64,000 nt of DNA, taken from contig NZ_FOZG01000001.1 in NCBI RefSeq assembly GCF_900113315.1, positions 1,860,001 through 1,924,000 on the forward strand. Reading direction: 5' to 3'. Both the position numbers and the translations under genes were made by a program. Source of the stretch: Sphingomonas jatrophae. GTDB lineage: Bacteria > Pseudomonadota > Alphaproteobacteria > Sphingomonadales > Sphingomonadaceae. The notes under the pieces are model-generated. The model searched no databases. It was not told the DNA's origin and saw nothing but the letters and a program-made list of their open reading frames with translations. Shown here piece after piece: positions 33,179-41,737 of this stretch. Position 1 is the stretch's first letter; each line of letters starts with the position of its first letter.

Positions 33179-34024
33179 ATGGAAAGGACGCTGCCCGGCG
33201 TCGAGCTGCGCACCAAGCAGGCGCGCATCCACGTCTATACCTATCGCTACGACACGCCGTCGCACCAGTCGCGCTCGCCGCAGGAGGATGTGCTGGCGCT
33301 GTTCGTCGATCAGGCCCGCGGCGCGCGCGGCCTGTTCCGCTCCGATGCGGGCACCAGCCGGCTATTCCCTCTGGGCGGGCTGATGATCGTGCCCGCGCGC
33401 GTCTCGATCGAGGCGTCGGGGCCGGGGGGCGACCGGCGGCTCGCCTCCTGCACGATGGTGCCGGGCATCCTGCCTGCGGAGTTCGACCGCGGCGATCTGG
33501 CGCATCTGGCGATGTGCGGCGACATTCGCGATCCGCACGTGCGCGCGGCGATGCAGCGGATGGCGCAGGAGGCGGTGCGGCCGGGCTTCGGCCATGACGT
33601 GCTGATCGATTCGCTGGCGATGGGCATCAAGATCGATCTCGCGCGCTATCTGATGCGCACGGGCCCGCGCGAGGCGGCGCATGTCGGCATGCTGGCGCAG
33701 TGGCAATTGCGCCGGCTGGAGGATCATGTGCAGAGCGTGGAGGGCGGGGGGCTACGCATCGCCGATCTTGCGGCGCTGCTGGAGATGAGCCCCGGCCACC
33801 TCGTCCGCACCTTCCGCAAGACGACCGGGCGCACCGTCCACCAGTTCGTCGAGGAGGCACGGCTGGCGCGGGCGCGCGTGCTGCTGAGCGAGACGGACCT
33901 GCCGCTCAAGCGCATCGCCGCACAGCTGGGATTCGCAACGCCGAGCAGCTTCTCGCTGGCCTTCCGCCGTGCCACCGGCGTGACCCCCGGCCGCTTCCGC
34001 GGCGAGGAGAGTGCGATCAACTGA
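33179..34024 (+). CDS. AraC-family transcriptional regulator
   Basis: Activator of 281 residues with the C-terminal double HTH: LRIADLAALLEMSPGHLVRT, TVHQFVEEARLARARVLLSE and PLKRIAAQLGFATPSSFSLA, ending RATGVTPGRFR. The N-terminal 170 residues would bind the effector. ATG 33179 has GAGAGG six bases upstream; the ATG at 33173 has none. It lies 55 bp after the GMC gene and 134 bp before the TonB receptor, so it is a good candidate activator of the receptor and the second half of the catabolic run. Confidence 0.87.
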   Translation: MERTLPGVELRTKQARIHVYTYRYDTPSHQSRSPQEDVLALFVDQARGARGLFRSDAGTSRLFPLGGLMIVPARVSIEASGPGGDRRLASCTMVPGILPAEFDRGDLAHLAMCGDIRDPHVRAAMQRMAQEAVRPGFGHDVLIDSLAMGIKIDLARYLMRTGPREAAHVGMLAQWQLRRLEDHVQSVEGGGLRIADLAALLEMSPGHLVRTFRKTTGRTVHQFVEEARLARARVLLSETDLPLKRIAAQLGFATPSSFSLAFRRATGVTPGRFRGEESAIN

Positions 34025-34093
34025 GCGCCGCCGCGGGGTCGTCGTACAGGAGGCGATTTCGACATGCGCGCGCAGATATGACGATCCGCTACG

Positions 34094-34154
34094 CCCCACC
34101 TCCATTGTCGATTTGCGTAAAGCGACGCGACAAGCAAAAATCCGGAAGGTGGGG
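34094..34154 (+). promoter_or_regulatory. Leader hairpin that would hide the receptor ribosome site
   Basis: CCCCACCT (34094-34101) is complementary to AGGTGGGG (34147-34154), the Shine-Dalgarno region of the TonB receptor at 34159. Inside, TTGTCG (34105-34110) mirrors CGACAA (34128-34133). The nested stems could lock translation. RNA folding is inferred from complementarity only. Confidence 0.45.
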
Positions 34155-34158
34155 AAGA

Positions 34159-36459
34159 ATGGTGAAGTGGATCGGCCTGTTGGCTGGGACGGCGGCGTGT
34201 GCACTCGGCACCGCGGCAGGCGCACAGCAGGTGACCGCCGCTGCCACCGCCGCACCGCAGCCGGCGGACAATGGCGGGCTCGAGGAGATCGTCGTCACCG
34301 CCGAAAAGCGTGAAGGCTCGCTCCAGCGCACGCCGCTGGCGATCAGCGCGGTCAGCTCCGATCTCATCCAGTCGCGCAACATCACCAGCGCCGCGCAGCT
34401 GGGCGCGATCGCGCCGAACATCACCACGACGCTCGGGCCGAATTCCTCCACGCACCTGATCGTCCACATCCGCGGCATCGGCGAATCCGAGCCGATCCTG
34501 ACCTCCGATCCGCCCGTGAGCATCTATGTCGACGGCATCGTCGTCGGCCGCTCCACCGGTGCGGTGTTCGACATCGTCGACCTAGAGCGGATCGAGGTGC
34601 TGCGCGGGCCGCAGGGCACGCTCTATGGCCGCAACACGACGGGCGGCGCGGTCAACTTCATCACGCGGAAGCCCGGCGACGAGTTCGGCGTGCGCGTGAT
34701 GGCCGGCTACGGCAATTACGATTCGCTGCAGGGCCGCATCTCGGTCGATACCGGCAGCATCGGCGGCACCGGCCTGAAGGCGACGCTCGCCTACATGCAC
34801 AAGCAGCGCGACGGTTATGTCGACAGCGTGTTGCAGAAGGACAGCAAGGATCCCGGCGCCTTCAATAACGAGGCGGCGCGCGTGGCGCTGGCCTATGATG
34901 ATGGCGGCCCGTTCCGCGCCAATTACGCGTTCGACTGGTTCCAGTCCAAGGCGGTGGCGCCGGCCAGCCAGCTGGCAGCGGTGGGGCCGAACCAGCTCGC
35001 TTATTTCAGCCGCTCGGCCGCGCTCGGCGGCACCGCGCTGATCGGCCCGTCGCAGACGCGGCTGGACACGATCCGCTCGGAGGGCACCTTTACCTTTGAC
35101 AAGACGACGTCGCATTCGCTGACGCTGGAAGCGGACCTGACGGACGACATCACGCTGCGCTCGCTCACCGGCTTCCGCCGCTGGCGCGGGGACACGGCGA
35201 ACACCGATATCGACGGCAATGCGGGCCTGCGCGGCCTGGTGGTCAGCCCGCCGCCGGTGGGCGTGCGCGATGTCGGCCTGTTCGGCGCCGACAAGTTCAA
35301 CCGCCAGCGCCAGTTCACGCAGGAGCTGAACCTGATCGGCACGGCGGGCCCGGTCGACTACGTGCTCGGCGGCTTCTACTTCCGGGAGCGGGCGCGTGAG
35401 GACAATCCGCAATATTACACCTTCGTGGTCGTCAATCCGCTGCTGCCCGGCGGCCTCGGCGGTGCGAACCTGACCAACCGGCTGATCTACCGCACGCGCA
35501 ACGTCTCCAAGGCGGCGTTCGGCCAGCTGACGTGGCACATCACCGACTCGCTCACCGCGATCGGCGGCCTGCGCTATACCGAGGACGAGAAGCGCCTCGT
35601 GCAGGCCTCGCCCGCCAACCTGGTGCGCACGCTCAACCGCAATTTCGACAAGCTGAACTATGCCGCGACGCTGCAATATCAGATCAACCCGGAGACGATG
35701 GTCTATGGCCGCGTCGCCACCGGCTACAAGGCGGGCGGGTTCAACGCGCGCTCGGTCAACAACGGCTATGATCCGGAGTCGGTGACCAATTACGAAGTTG
35801 GCGCCAAGACCTCGCTGTTCGACCGGCGGCTGCGCCTGAACGCGACCCTGTTCTACGCCAAGCTGGACGACAAGCAGCTCAACCAGTTCCTCGCCAATAC
35901 CGGCGGCGCGGCCAGCGTGACGGTGAATGCGGGCTCGGCCGAGTTCAAGGGCATCGAGCTCGAGGTCGAGGCGCTGCCGATCGACGCGCTGCGGCTGAAC
36001 GCGTCGTTCGGCTACACGGATCGCAACTTCAAGACGTTCAACGTCGTCGATCCCGCCACCAACCTGCTGACCGACGTGTCGGACGAGGCGCGCTTCAGCT
36101 ATTCGGCCAGCACCACCTTCACCGGCGGCGCGCAATATACGGTGGGCGAGGTGTTCGGCGGGCAGCTGTCGGCGCGGCTCGATTACACGTACCGCAGCAA
36201 GCTCTACTTCAACGTCGTGCCGCGCTTCGCGCCGTTCGACGAGGCGATCCGCGCCAAGGGTGTCGGCCTGCTCGACGGGCGCCTCGCGCTCGGCAAGCTC
36301 GACTTCATGGGCAATCGCGGCGAGATCGCGCTCTGGGCGAAGAACCTGACGAAGGAGAAATATCGCATCTCCGGCATCGACTTCGGCTCGCTCGGTTTCG
36401 CCACCAACACCTACGGCACGCCGCGCACCTACGGCGCCGAGATCCGGATGGAGTTCTGA
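34159..36459 (+). CDS. TonB-dependent receptor
   Basis: Outer-membrane active transporter of 766 residues. Signal peptide MVKWIGLLAGTAACALGTAAGAQ, then a TonB-box-like segment EEIVVTAEKREGSLQRTPLA and the plug domain with VYVDGI-type SIYVDGIVVGRSTGAVFDI and LERIEVLRGPQGTLYGRNT. The rest is the 22-strand barrel, ending in an aromatic-rich last strand closing with Phe (RTYGAEIRMEF). This sphingomonad-type class typically imports hydrophobic carbon sources rather than only siderophores. ATG 34159 follows AAGGTGGGG. It probably supplies the substrate of the surrounding operon. Confidence 0.95.
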   Translation: MVKWIGLLAGTAACALGTAAGAQQVTAAATAAPQPADNGGLEEIVVTAEKREGSLQRTPLAISAVSSDLIQSRNITSAAQLGAIAPNITTTLGPNSSTHLIVHIRGIGESEPILTSDPPVSIYVDGIVVGRSTGAVFDIVDLERIEVLRGPQGTLYGRNTTGGAVNFITRKPGDEFGVRVMAGYGNYDSLQGRISVDTGSIGGTGLKATLAYMHKQRDGYVDSVLQKDSKDPGAFNNEAARVALAYDDGGPFRANYAFDWFQSKAVAPASQLAAVGPNQLAYFSRSAALGGTALIGPSQTRLDTIRSEGTFTFDKTTSHSLTLEADLTDDITLRSLTGFRRWRGDTANTDIDGNAGLRGLVVSPPPVGVRDVGLFGADKFNRQRQFTQELNLIGTAGPVDYVLGGFYFRERAREDNPQYYTFVVVNPLLPGGLGGANLTNRLIYRTRNVSKAAFGQLTWHITDSLTAIGGLRYTEDEKRLVQASPANLVRTLNRNFDKLNYAATLQYQINPETMVYGRVATGYKAGGFNARSVNNGYDPESVTNYEVGAKTSLFDRRLRLNATLFYAKLDDKQLNQFLANTGGAASVTVNAGSAEFKGIELEVEALPIDALRLNASFGYTDRNFKTFNVVDPATNLLTDVSDEARFSYSASTTFTGGAQYTVGEVFGGQLSARLDYTYRSKLYFNVVPRFAPFDEAIRAKGVGLLDGRLALGKLDFMGNRGEIALWAKNLTKEKYRISGIDFGSLGFATNTYGTPRTYGAEIRMEF

Positions 36460-36463
36460 TCGC

Positions 36464-38263
36464 ATGGCGGAGCCCCGTGTGATCCGGATCGGCGGCGGCT
36501 CCGCCTATTTCGCCGACAGCGCGCATGGCGTGCCGCAGCTGCTGGCGGCAGGCGGGCTCGATTACCTCGTCTTCGATTATCTGGCGGAAGGCAGCATGGG
36601 GATGCTCGGCCGCCTCCGCCGGGCCGATCCGCCGGTGCGCTACCCGGCCGATTTCCTGAACGTCCATGTCGGCCCCTATCTGCACGAGATCGCCCGGCAG
36701 AAGATCAAGGTGGTGGCCAATGCCGGCGCGCTCGATCCGCTCGGCCTGGCGCAGGCGCTGGAGGCGCGGATCGCCGCCGAAGGCCTGTCGCTCACCGTCG
36801 CGGCGGTGACGGGCGACGAACTGATCGACCGGGTGGAGCAGCTGCGCGGCCAGGCCGACATGTTCACCGGCGCGCCCTTCCCCGACGGCGTGCTGACGTG
36901 CAACGCCTATCTCGGCGGCTTCCCCATCGCCGCGGCGCTGGGGGCGGGGGCGGACATCGTCGTCACCGGCCGCGTGGTGGACAGCGCCATCGTGCTGGGG
37001 CCGCTGATCCATGAATTCGGCTGGGGGCAAAGCGATCACGATCTGCTCGCGGCGGGCACGCTCGCCGGGCACCTGCTGGAGTGCAGCACGCAGATCACCG
37101 GCGGCACCTTCACCGACTGGCGCGCGGTGGAGAGCTGGGAGACGATCGGCTTCCCCATCGGCGAATGCCATTCCGACGGCAGCGTCGTCATCACCAAGCC
37201 CGAGGGGTCGGGCGGGCTCGTCTCGGTCGGCACGGTGGCCGAGCAGCTGCTCTACGAGGTGAGCGATCCGGCCGATTATGTCGTGGCGGACGTGTCTTGC
37301 GACTTCAGCGAGGTGCGGCTGGAGCAGCAGGGACCGAACCGCGTCCGCGTGTCCGGGGCCAAGGGCCGGCCGCGGACGCCGTTCCTCAAGGCCAGCGTGA
37401 CGCACGAGGCCGGCTGGCGCGCGGTCGGCTACCAGCCGATCATCGGCGAGGAAGCGGGCGCCAAGGCGCGGCGACAGGGCGAGGCGCTGTTTGCCCGCGC
37501 TCGCGCGCTGCTGCGCGCGCGCAACATGGCGGACTTCACCGAAACCGAGGCGCTGGTGATCGGCGAGGAAGCGAGCTTCGGCGCGCATGCGCGGGTGCAG
37601 GGCGCACGCGAGGTGATCCTGAAGATGACCGCCGACCATCCCAGCCCCGAGGGCGCGGGCCTGTTCGCGCGCGAGCAGGCGTCGGGCATCTCCACCATGT
37701 CGGTCGGCACCGGCATCAACATCGCGACCAGCGTGCTGCCGCTGACCGGCATCTTCGCTTTCCTCCTGCCGCGCGGCGAGGTCGAGCCGACCGTGACTTA
37801 TGGCGGGCGGAGCTGGACCGTGCCGACCGGCACGGGCGAGACCACCGCACCCGCCGTGCATCCCGTGCCCGTGCCGGAGCGGACGGACGAGGAGATGACG
37901 CAGGCCGACCTGATCCGGCTGGCCTGGGGGCGGAGCGGCGACAAGGGCAGCCTGTTCAACCTCGCGGTGATCGCGCGCGATCCGGCCTATCTGCCGTGGA
38001 TCGCGGCGGCGATGACGCCCGAAGCGGTTGGCGACTGGTACCGGCATTTCTCGCCGGACGGGCAGCCGCTCGACGTGGATCTCTACTGCGCGCCGGGGCT
38101 GAACGCGCTCAACTTCGTCGTGCGCAACTCGCTGGATGGCGGCATCCTGCGCGGCAAGGGCCTCGATCCGGCGGCCAAGGGCATGGCGCAGGTGATCATG
38201 CGCTTCCCCGTCGCCATCCCCACAGCGCTCGCGCCGGCGGCCCCCCAGGATGTGACCGCATGA
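36464..38263 (+). CDS. AtuA-family (acyclic terpene utilization) protein
   Basis: Protein of 599 residues matching AtuA: IRIGGGSAYFADSAHGVPQL at the N-terminus, VFDYLAEGSMGMLGR, VVANAGALDPLGLAQALEAR, GRVVDSAIVLGPLIHEFGW and a C-terminal AtuA-like ferredoxin-fold region with AWGRSGDKGSLFNLAVIARD. In Pseudomonas AtuA is needed for citronellol and geraniol use but its reaction is unknown. It starts 4 bp after the receptor gene and overlaps the Coq4-like gene by 4 bp. Its presence points to a terpenoid-derived, branched acyl-CoA substrate; inference. Confidence 0.88.
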   Translation: MAEPRVIRIGGGSAYFADSAHGVPQLLAAGGLDYLVFDYLAEGSMGMLGRLRRADPPVRYPADFLNVHVGPYLHEIARQKIKVVANAGALDPLGLAQALEARIAAEGLSLTVAAVTGDELIDRVEQLRGQADMFTGAPFPDGVLTCNAYLGGFPIAAALGAGADIVVTGRVVDSAIVLGPLIHEFGWGQSDHDLLAAGTLAGHLLECSTQITGGTFTDWRAVESWETIGFPIGECHSDGSVVITKPEGSGGLVSVGTVAEQLLYEVSDPADYVVADVSCDFSEVRLEQQGPNRVRVSGAKGRPRTPFLKASVTHEAGWRAVGYQPIIGEEAGAKARRQGEALFARARALLRARNMADFTETEALVIGEEASFGAHARVQGAREVILKMTADHPSPEGAGLFAREQASGISTMSVGTGINIATSVLPLTGIFAFLLPRGEVEPTVTYGGRSWTVPTGTGETTAPAVHPVPVPERTDEEMTQADLIRLAWGRSGDKGSLFNLAVIARDPAYLPWIAAAMTPEAVGDWYRHFSPDGQPLDVDLYCAPGLNALNFVVRNSLDGGILRGKGLDPAAKGMAQVIMRFPVAIPTALAPAAPQDVTA

Positions 38264-39066
38264 ACGATTACAGCTATCTGATGAAGGGCATCGTGCCGCT
38301 CCAGACGGAGAGCAGCACGCTGATCAGCTCGTCGCGCTATCTCAACGATCCGCGGCTGCGCGACTGGGTGGCGAGGCACATGCTCCGCCGCAACGGGCCG
38401 GACGTGCCGACGCCGTCGGATTCGATGAAGCTCTCGCTGATCATGCGCGAGGTGCAGGACATCGACCATATCAACCGCCTGATCGCGGCGGAGCGCGCGA
38501 AGAACCCGGCGCTCGATGCATGGTTCGAGGCGCGCTTCTCGTCCGATTTCAGCCGCGAGGATCTGGCGCGGCATGCGCCGGATACGGTGGGCGGCATCTT
38601 CTACCGGCAACTGGTCGACAATGACCTCCAGGTCGATATCGTGCCCAAGTTCACGCCGCGCAACGATTACGAATATTTCCAGCTGCGCGCCGGCCAGCTC
38701 CACGATTTCGAGCATATCCTGGGCGGCGGCGGGTTCGACTTCATCGGCGAGCTGGTGCCCTATTACATGCGGCTGACCAACCTGTTCGTCCATCTCAGCC
38801 CCGAGCTGGCGGGCGAGCTTTCGGCCTTTTCCATCTTCGGCTCGACGCGCATCATCACCCGCGCGGTGCTGCATTATCCGCAGACGTGGCTGACCGTGCT
38901 CGACACGATCGAGCGGGGCGCCAAGGTCGGCCGGGAATCCGAACCCATCTACATGATGCGCTATGAGGAGGTGCTGGACATGACCCCCGACGAGGCACGC
39001 GCGCATCTCGGCATTCGCGGCGTGCGCCTGGCGGATACGGCGGAGGCATCAGCGCTATGGTGCTGA
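38260..39066 (+). CDS. Coq4-like protein in a catabolic operon
   Basis: Protein of 268 residues whose centre carries the exact Coq4 metal motif HDxxHx11E: His148, Asp149, His152 and Glu164 in QLHDFEHILGGGGFDFIGEL. Coq4 acts in ubiquinone synthesis and has lately been linked to oxidative decarboxylation of the quinone ring. The rest is weakly similar to Coq4, with ARHAPDTVGGIFYRQLVDND before the motif. It overlaps the AtuA stop and the hydrolase start, so it is embedded in the operon, which argues for a catabolic role, not quinone synthesis. Start ATG 38260 forms ATGA with the AtuA stop. The reaction is unknown. Confidence 0.75.
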   Translation: MNDYSYLMKGIVPLQTESSTLISSSRYLNDPRLRDWVARHMLRRNGPDVPTPSDSMKLSLIMREVQDIDHINRLIAAERAKNPALDAWFEARFSSDFSREDLARHAPDTVGGIFYRQLVDNDLQVDIVPKFTPRNDYEYFQLRAGQLHDFEHILGGGGFDFIGELVPYYMRLTNLFVHLSPELAGELSAFSIFGSTRIITRAVLHYPQTWLTVLDTIERGAKVGRESEPIYMMRYEEVLDMTPDEARAHLGIRGVRLADTAEASALWC

Positions 39067-39917
39067 CCGTGGCAGAGGATGTCGCGCACTATGCGGGCGC
39101 GGGCGGGCTCGGCCTTGTGGCGACGCGCTACGGCGCGAAGGGCGGTGCCCCGGTGCTGCTGCTGCACGGCGGCGGGCAGACGCGCGGTGCATGGGTCTCC
39201 GCCTCGCGCGCGCTGGCGGCGAGCGGCTTTCACGCCGTCGCACTCGATCTGCGCGGGCATGGCGACAGCGACTGGAGCGCGGACAATCGCTACACGCTGG
39301 ACGCCTTCGCCGACGATCTGCGCGCGGTGCTCGCGACGTTCGATGCCGCGCCGCTGCTGGTCGGTGCGTCGCTCGGCGGCCTCGCGTCGCTGCTGGCGGC
39401 GGGCGAGGCGCCGGCGGCGCCGACCGCGGGGATCGTGCTGGTCGATATCGTGCCGTGGATGGAGAAGAAGGGCGGCGAGCAGGTCGTCGGCTTCATGCGC
39501 GGCACGTCGGGCGGGTTCGACACGCTGGAGGAGGCGGCCGACGCGGTCGCCGGCTATCTGCCGCATCGCCCGCGGCCCGAGCGGCTCGACGGCCTGTCGC
39601 GCAATCTGCGGCAGAAGGCGGACGGGCGCTGGTACTGGCATTGGGATCCGGGCTTCGTCGCCCCGCAGGACGGGTGGGACATGGAGGCGATCAACGCGCG
39701 CCTGTCCGCCGCCGCAAGGGCGGTGCCCGCGCCGCTGCTGCTGGTTCACGGCACCAACAGCGAGATCGTCTCGGCGGAGGGAGCCGCACGGTTCCGCGCG
39801 ATGCTGCCGGAGGCGCAGGTGATCCCGATCGAGGGCGCGCATCACATGGTGGCAGGCGACGACAATGACGCCTTCGTCTCCGCCATCCTGCCTTTCCTGA
39901 AAGGACATGCGGCATGA
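39057..39917 (+). CDS. Alpha/beta hydrolase
   Basis: Hydrolase of 286 residues. The oxyanion region is VLLLHGGGQTRGAW, the nucleophile elbow GASLGGL, followed by IVLVDIVPWM, and the catalytic His is in EGAHHMVAGDDNDAF near the C-terminus. It resembles non-heme peroxidase and 2-hydroxy-6-oxo-dienoate hydrolase folds and might cleave an ester or a C-C bond. GGAGG precedes ATG 39057, which overlaps the Coq4-like gene by 10 bp; the stop overlaps the next ligase by 4 bp. Substrate open. Confidence 0.88.
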   Translation: MVLTVAEDVAHYAGAGGLGLVATRYGAKGGAPVLLLHGGGQTRGAWVSASRALAASGFHAVALDLRGHGDSDWSADNRYTLDAFADDLRAVLATFDAAPLLVGASLGGLASLLAAGEAPAAPTAGIVLVDIVPWMEKKGGEQVVGFMRGTSGGFDTLEEAADAVAGYLPHRPRPERLDGLSRNLRQKADGRWYWHWDPGFVAPQDGWDMEAINARLSAAARAVPAPLLLVHGTNSEIVSAEGAARFRAMLPEAQVIPIEGAHHMVAGDDNDAFVSAILPFLKGHAA

Positions 39918-41737
39918 CCGGCTTCGTCGCACCGCCGCGCGCGGAAACCATGAAGCGCCTGATGCGCGGCTATGCCCGCGTCGCGCCGTTCGCCCGCGAC
40001 ATGGCCTATACCGTCGCCGACCGGCTGGAAGAGCGTGCCGCCGATGCGGGCGATGCGGCCTTCATCCTGTTCGAGGAACAGCGGATCAGCTTTGCCGAGA
40101 TGAACGCGCGCGCCAATCGCGTCGCGCATGCGGCGATGGCGGCGGGCCTGAAGCGGGGCGACACGGTCGCGCTGCTGATGCTGAACCGGCCCGAATATCC
40201 GATGATCTGGCTGGGCCTGGCCAAGGCCGGCATCATCACCGCGCTCATCAACACAACCGCGACCGGCCCGGTGCTGACCCACGCCTTCAAGCAGGTGGAG
40301 GCCAAGGCGCTGATCGTCGGGTCCGAGCTGACCCAGCTGGTCGAGGGCCTCGCGCCCGCCGATCTGCCCGAACTCGTGTTCGAGCAGTCGGAGACGGGAG
40401 CGGACCGTTCGGCCAATGGCTGGCGCGATCTCGACGCGGCGATGGCGGAGGCGCCCGACAGCGATCCGGATCGGGCGCTGCGCGACGGCATCACCATGGC
40501 CGATCCGCTCTACCTGATCTTCACCTCGGGCACGACCGGCCTGCCCAAGGCCGCGAAGATGAGCCACATGCGCTTCCTGAATGCGGGCGAGATGATGGCC
40601 GGCCTGCTGGAATTCGGCGCGGAGGACACCTTCTACTGCGTGCTGCCGCTCTATCATGGCGCGGGCGGCATGGTGGTGCCCTCCGTCTCGCTCGCGACGG
40701 GGCGGCCGTTCGTGCTGCGGCGCAAGTTCAGCCGCTCGGGCTTCTGGGAGGATGTGCGGCGGCATCACATCACCTCCTTCTATTACATCGGCGAAGTCGT
40801 CCGCTATCTGCTGGCGACGCCGCCCTCGCCCGACGACCGCGACCATCCCTTGCGCGCGATGACCGGCGCGGGGCTGAAGCCGGACGTGTGGGCCGCCTTC
40901 ACCGAACGGTTCGGCATCCGCGACGTCTATGAAGGGCTGGGATCGACCGAGGCCAACTACGGCATCACCAATGTCGACAATCGCATCGGCTCGGTCGGGC
41001 GGCTGCCCTTTCCGGAGGCGACCAACATCCGCTTCCTGAAATATGACGTGGCAGCGGGCGAGCATGTCCGCAACGAAGATGGCAGCTACGTGCTGGCCGC
41101 CCCGCACGAAGTGGGCGAACTGGTCGCCGAGGTGCTGGGCGGCACCGGCGTCGGCGGCTTCTTCGAGGGCTATACATCGGCGCCCGCTACCGAGGCCAAG
41201 TTGCTGCGCGACCTGTTCAAGCCCGGCGACTGCTGGTTCCGCTCGGGCGATCTCGTCCGCTTCGACGAGGAGGATTACGTCTTCTTCGTCGACCGCGCCG
41301 GCGACACGTTCCGCTGGAAGAGCGAGAATGTCTCCACCGCCGAGGTGGAGACGGTGCTGGCGGGCTTTCCCGGGCCGTCCGTGGTCAACGCCTACGGCGT
41401 GCTGGTGCCGGGCACCGAGGGGCGTGCGGGCATGGTGGCGCTGACCTATCCGGAGGGCGTGGAATTCGATCCCGAGGCCTTCTACGCCTTCGCCACCGGC
41501 CATCTCGCCCATTATGCCGTGCCGCTGTTCGTGCGGCTGACCGAGACGGCGGACATGACCTCCACGTTCAAGCTGCGCAAGGTCGAGGTGCAGCGCGAGG
41601 GCTATGGCCCCGCTTTCGTCCATGGCGACCCGCTGTTCGTCGCCGATCCCGCAGGCCGCACCTATGTGCCGCTGACCCCCGAGGCGCTCGACCGTCTCGG
41701 CATCCCACCCTTCGAGGGACCAAGCCATGCAGGTTGA
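39914..41737 (+). CDS. Acyl-CoA synthetase, long/very-long-chain type (FadD/FATP-like)
   Basis: Adenylate-forming ligase of 607 residues. Motifs: YLIFTSGTTGLPKAAKMSH near residue 200, YEGLGSTEANYG, WFRSGDLVRFDEEDYVFFVD and the C-terminal FKLRKVEVQREGY. The length and the FRWKSENVSTAEVE segment match the FATP/very-long-chain subgroup, which in actinobacteria includes the steroid-acid ligases (FadD17/FadD19 type). It would activate the side-chain carboxyl before the dehydrogenase pair downstream. It overlaps neighbours on both sides (4 and 11 bp). Confidence 0.92.
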   Translation: MTGFVAPPRAETMKRLMRGYARVAPFARDMAYTVADRLEERAADAGDAAFILFEEQRISFAEMNARANRVAHAAMAAGLKRGDTVALLMLNRPEYPMIWLGLAKAGIITALINTTATGPVLTHAFKQVEAKALIVGSELTQLVEGLAPADLPELVFEQSETGADRSANGWRDLDAAMAEAPDSDPDRALRDGITMADPLYLIFTSGTTGLPKAAKMSHMRFLNAGEMMAGLLEFGAEDTFYCVLPLYHGAGGMVVPSVSLATGRPFVLRRKFSRSGFWEDVRRHHITSFYYIGEVVRYLLATPPSPDDRDHPLRAMTGAGLKPDVWAAFTERFGIRDVYEGLGSTEANYGITNVDNRIGSVGRLPFPEATNIRFLKYDVAAGEHVRNEDGSYVLAAPHEVGELVAEVLGGTGVGGFFEGYTSAPATEAKLLRDLFKPGDCWFRSGDLVRFDEEDYVFFVDRAGDTFRWKSENVSTAEVETVLAGFPGPSVVNAYGVLVPGTEGRAGMVALTYPEGVEFDPEAFYAFATGHLAHYAVPLFVRLTETADMTSTFKLRKVEVQREGYGPAFVHGDPLFVADPAGRTYVPLTPEALDRLGIPPFEGPSHAG

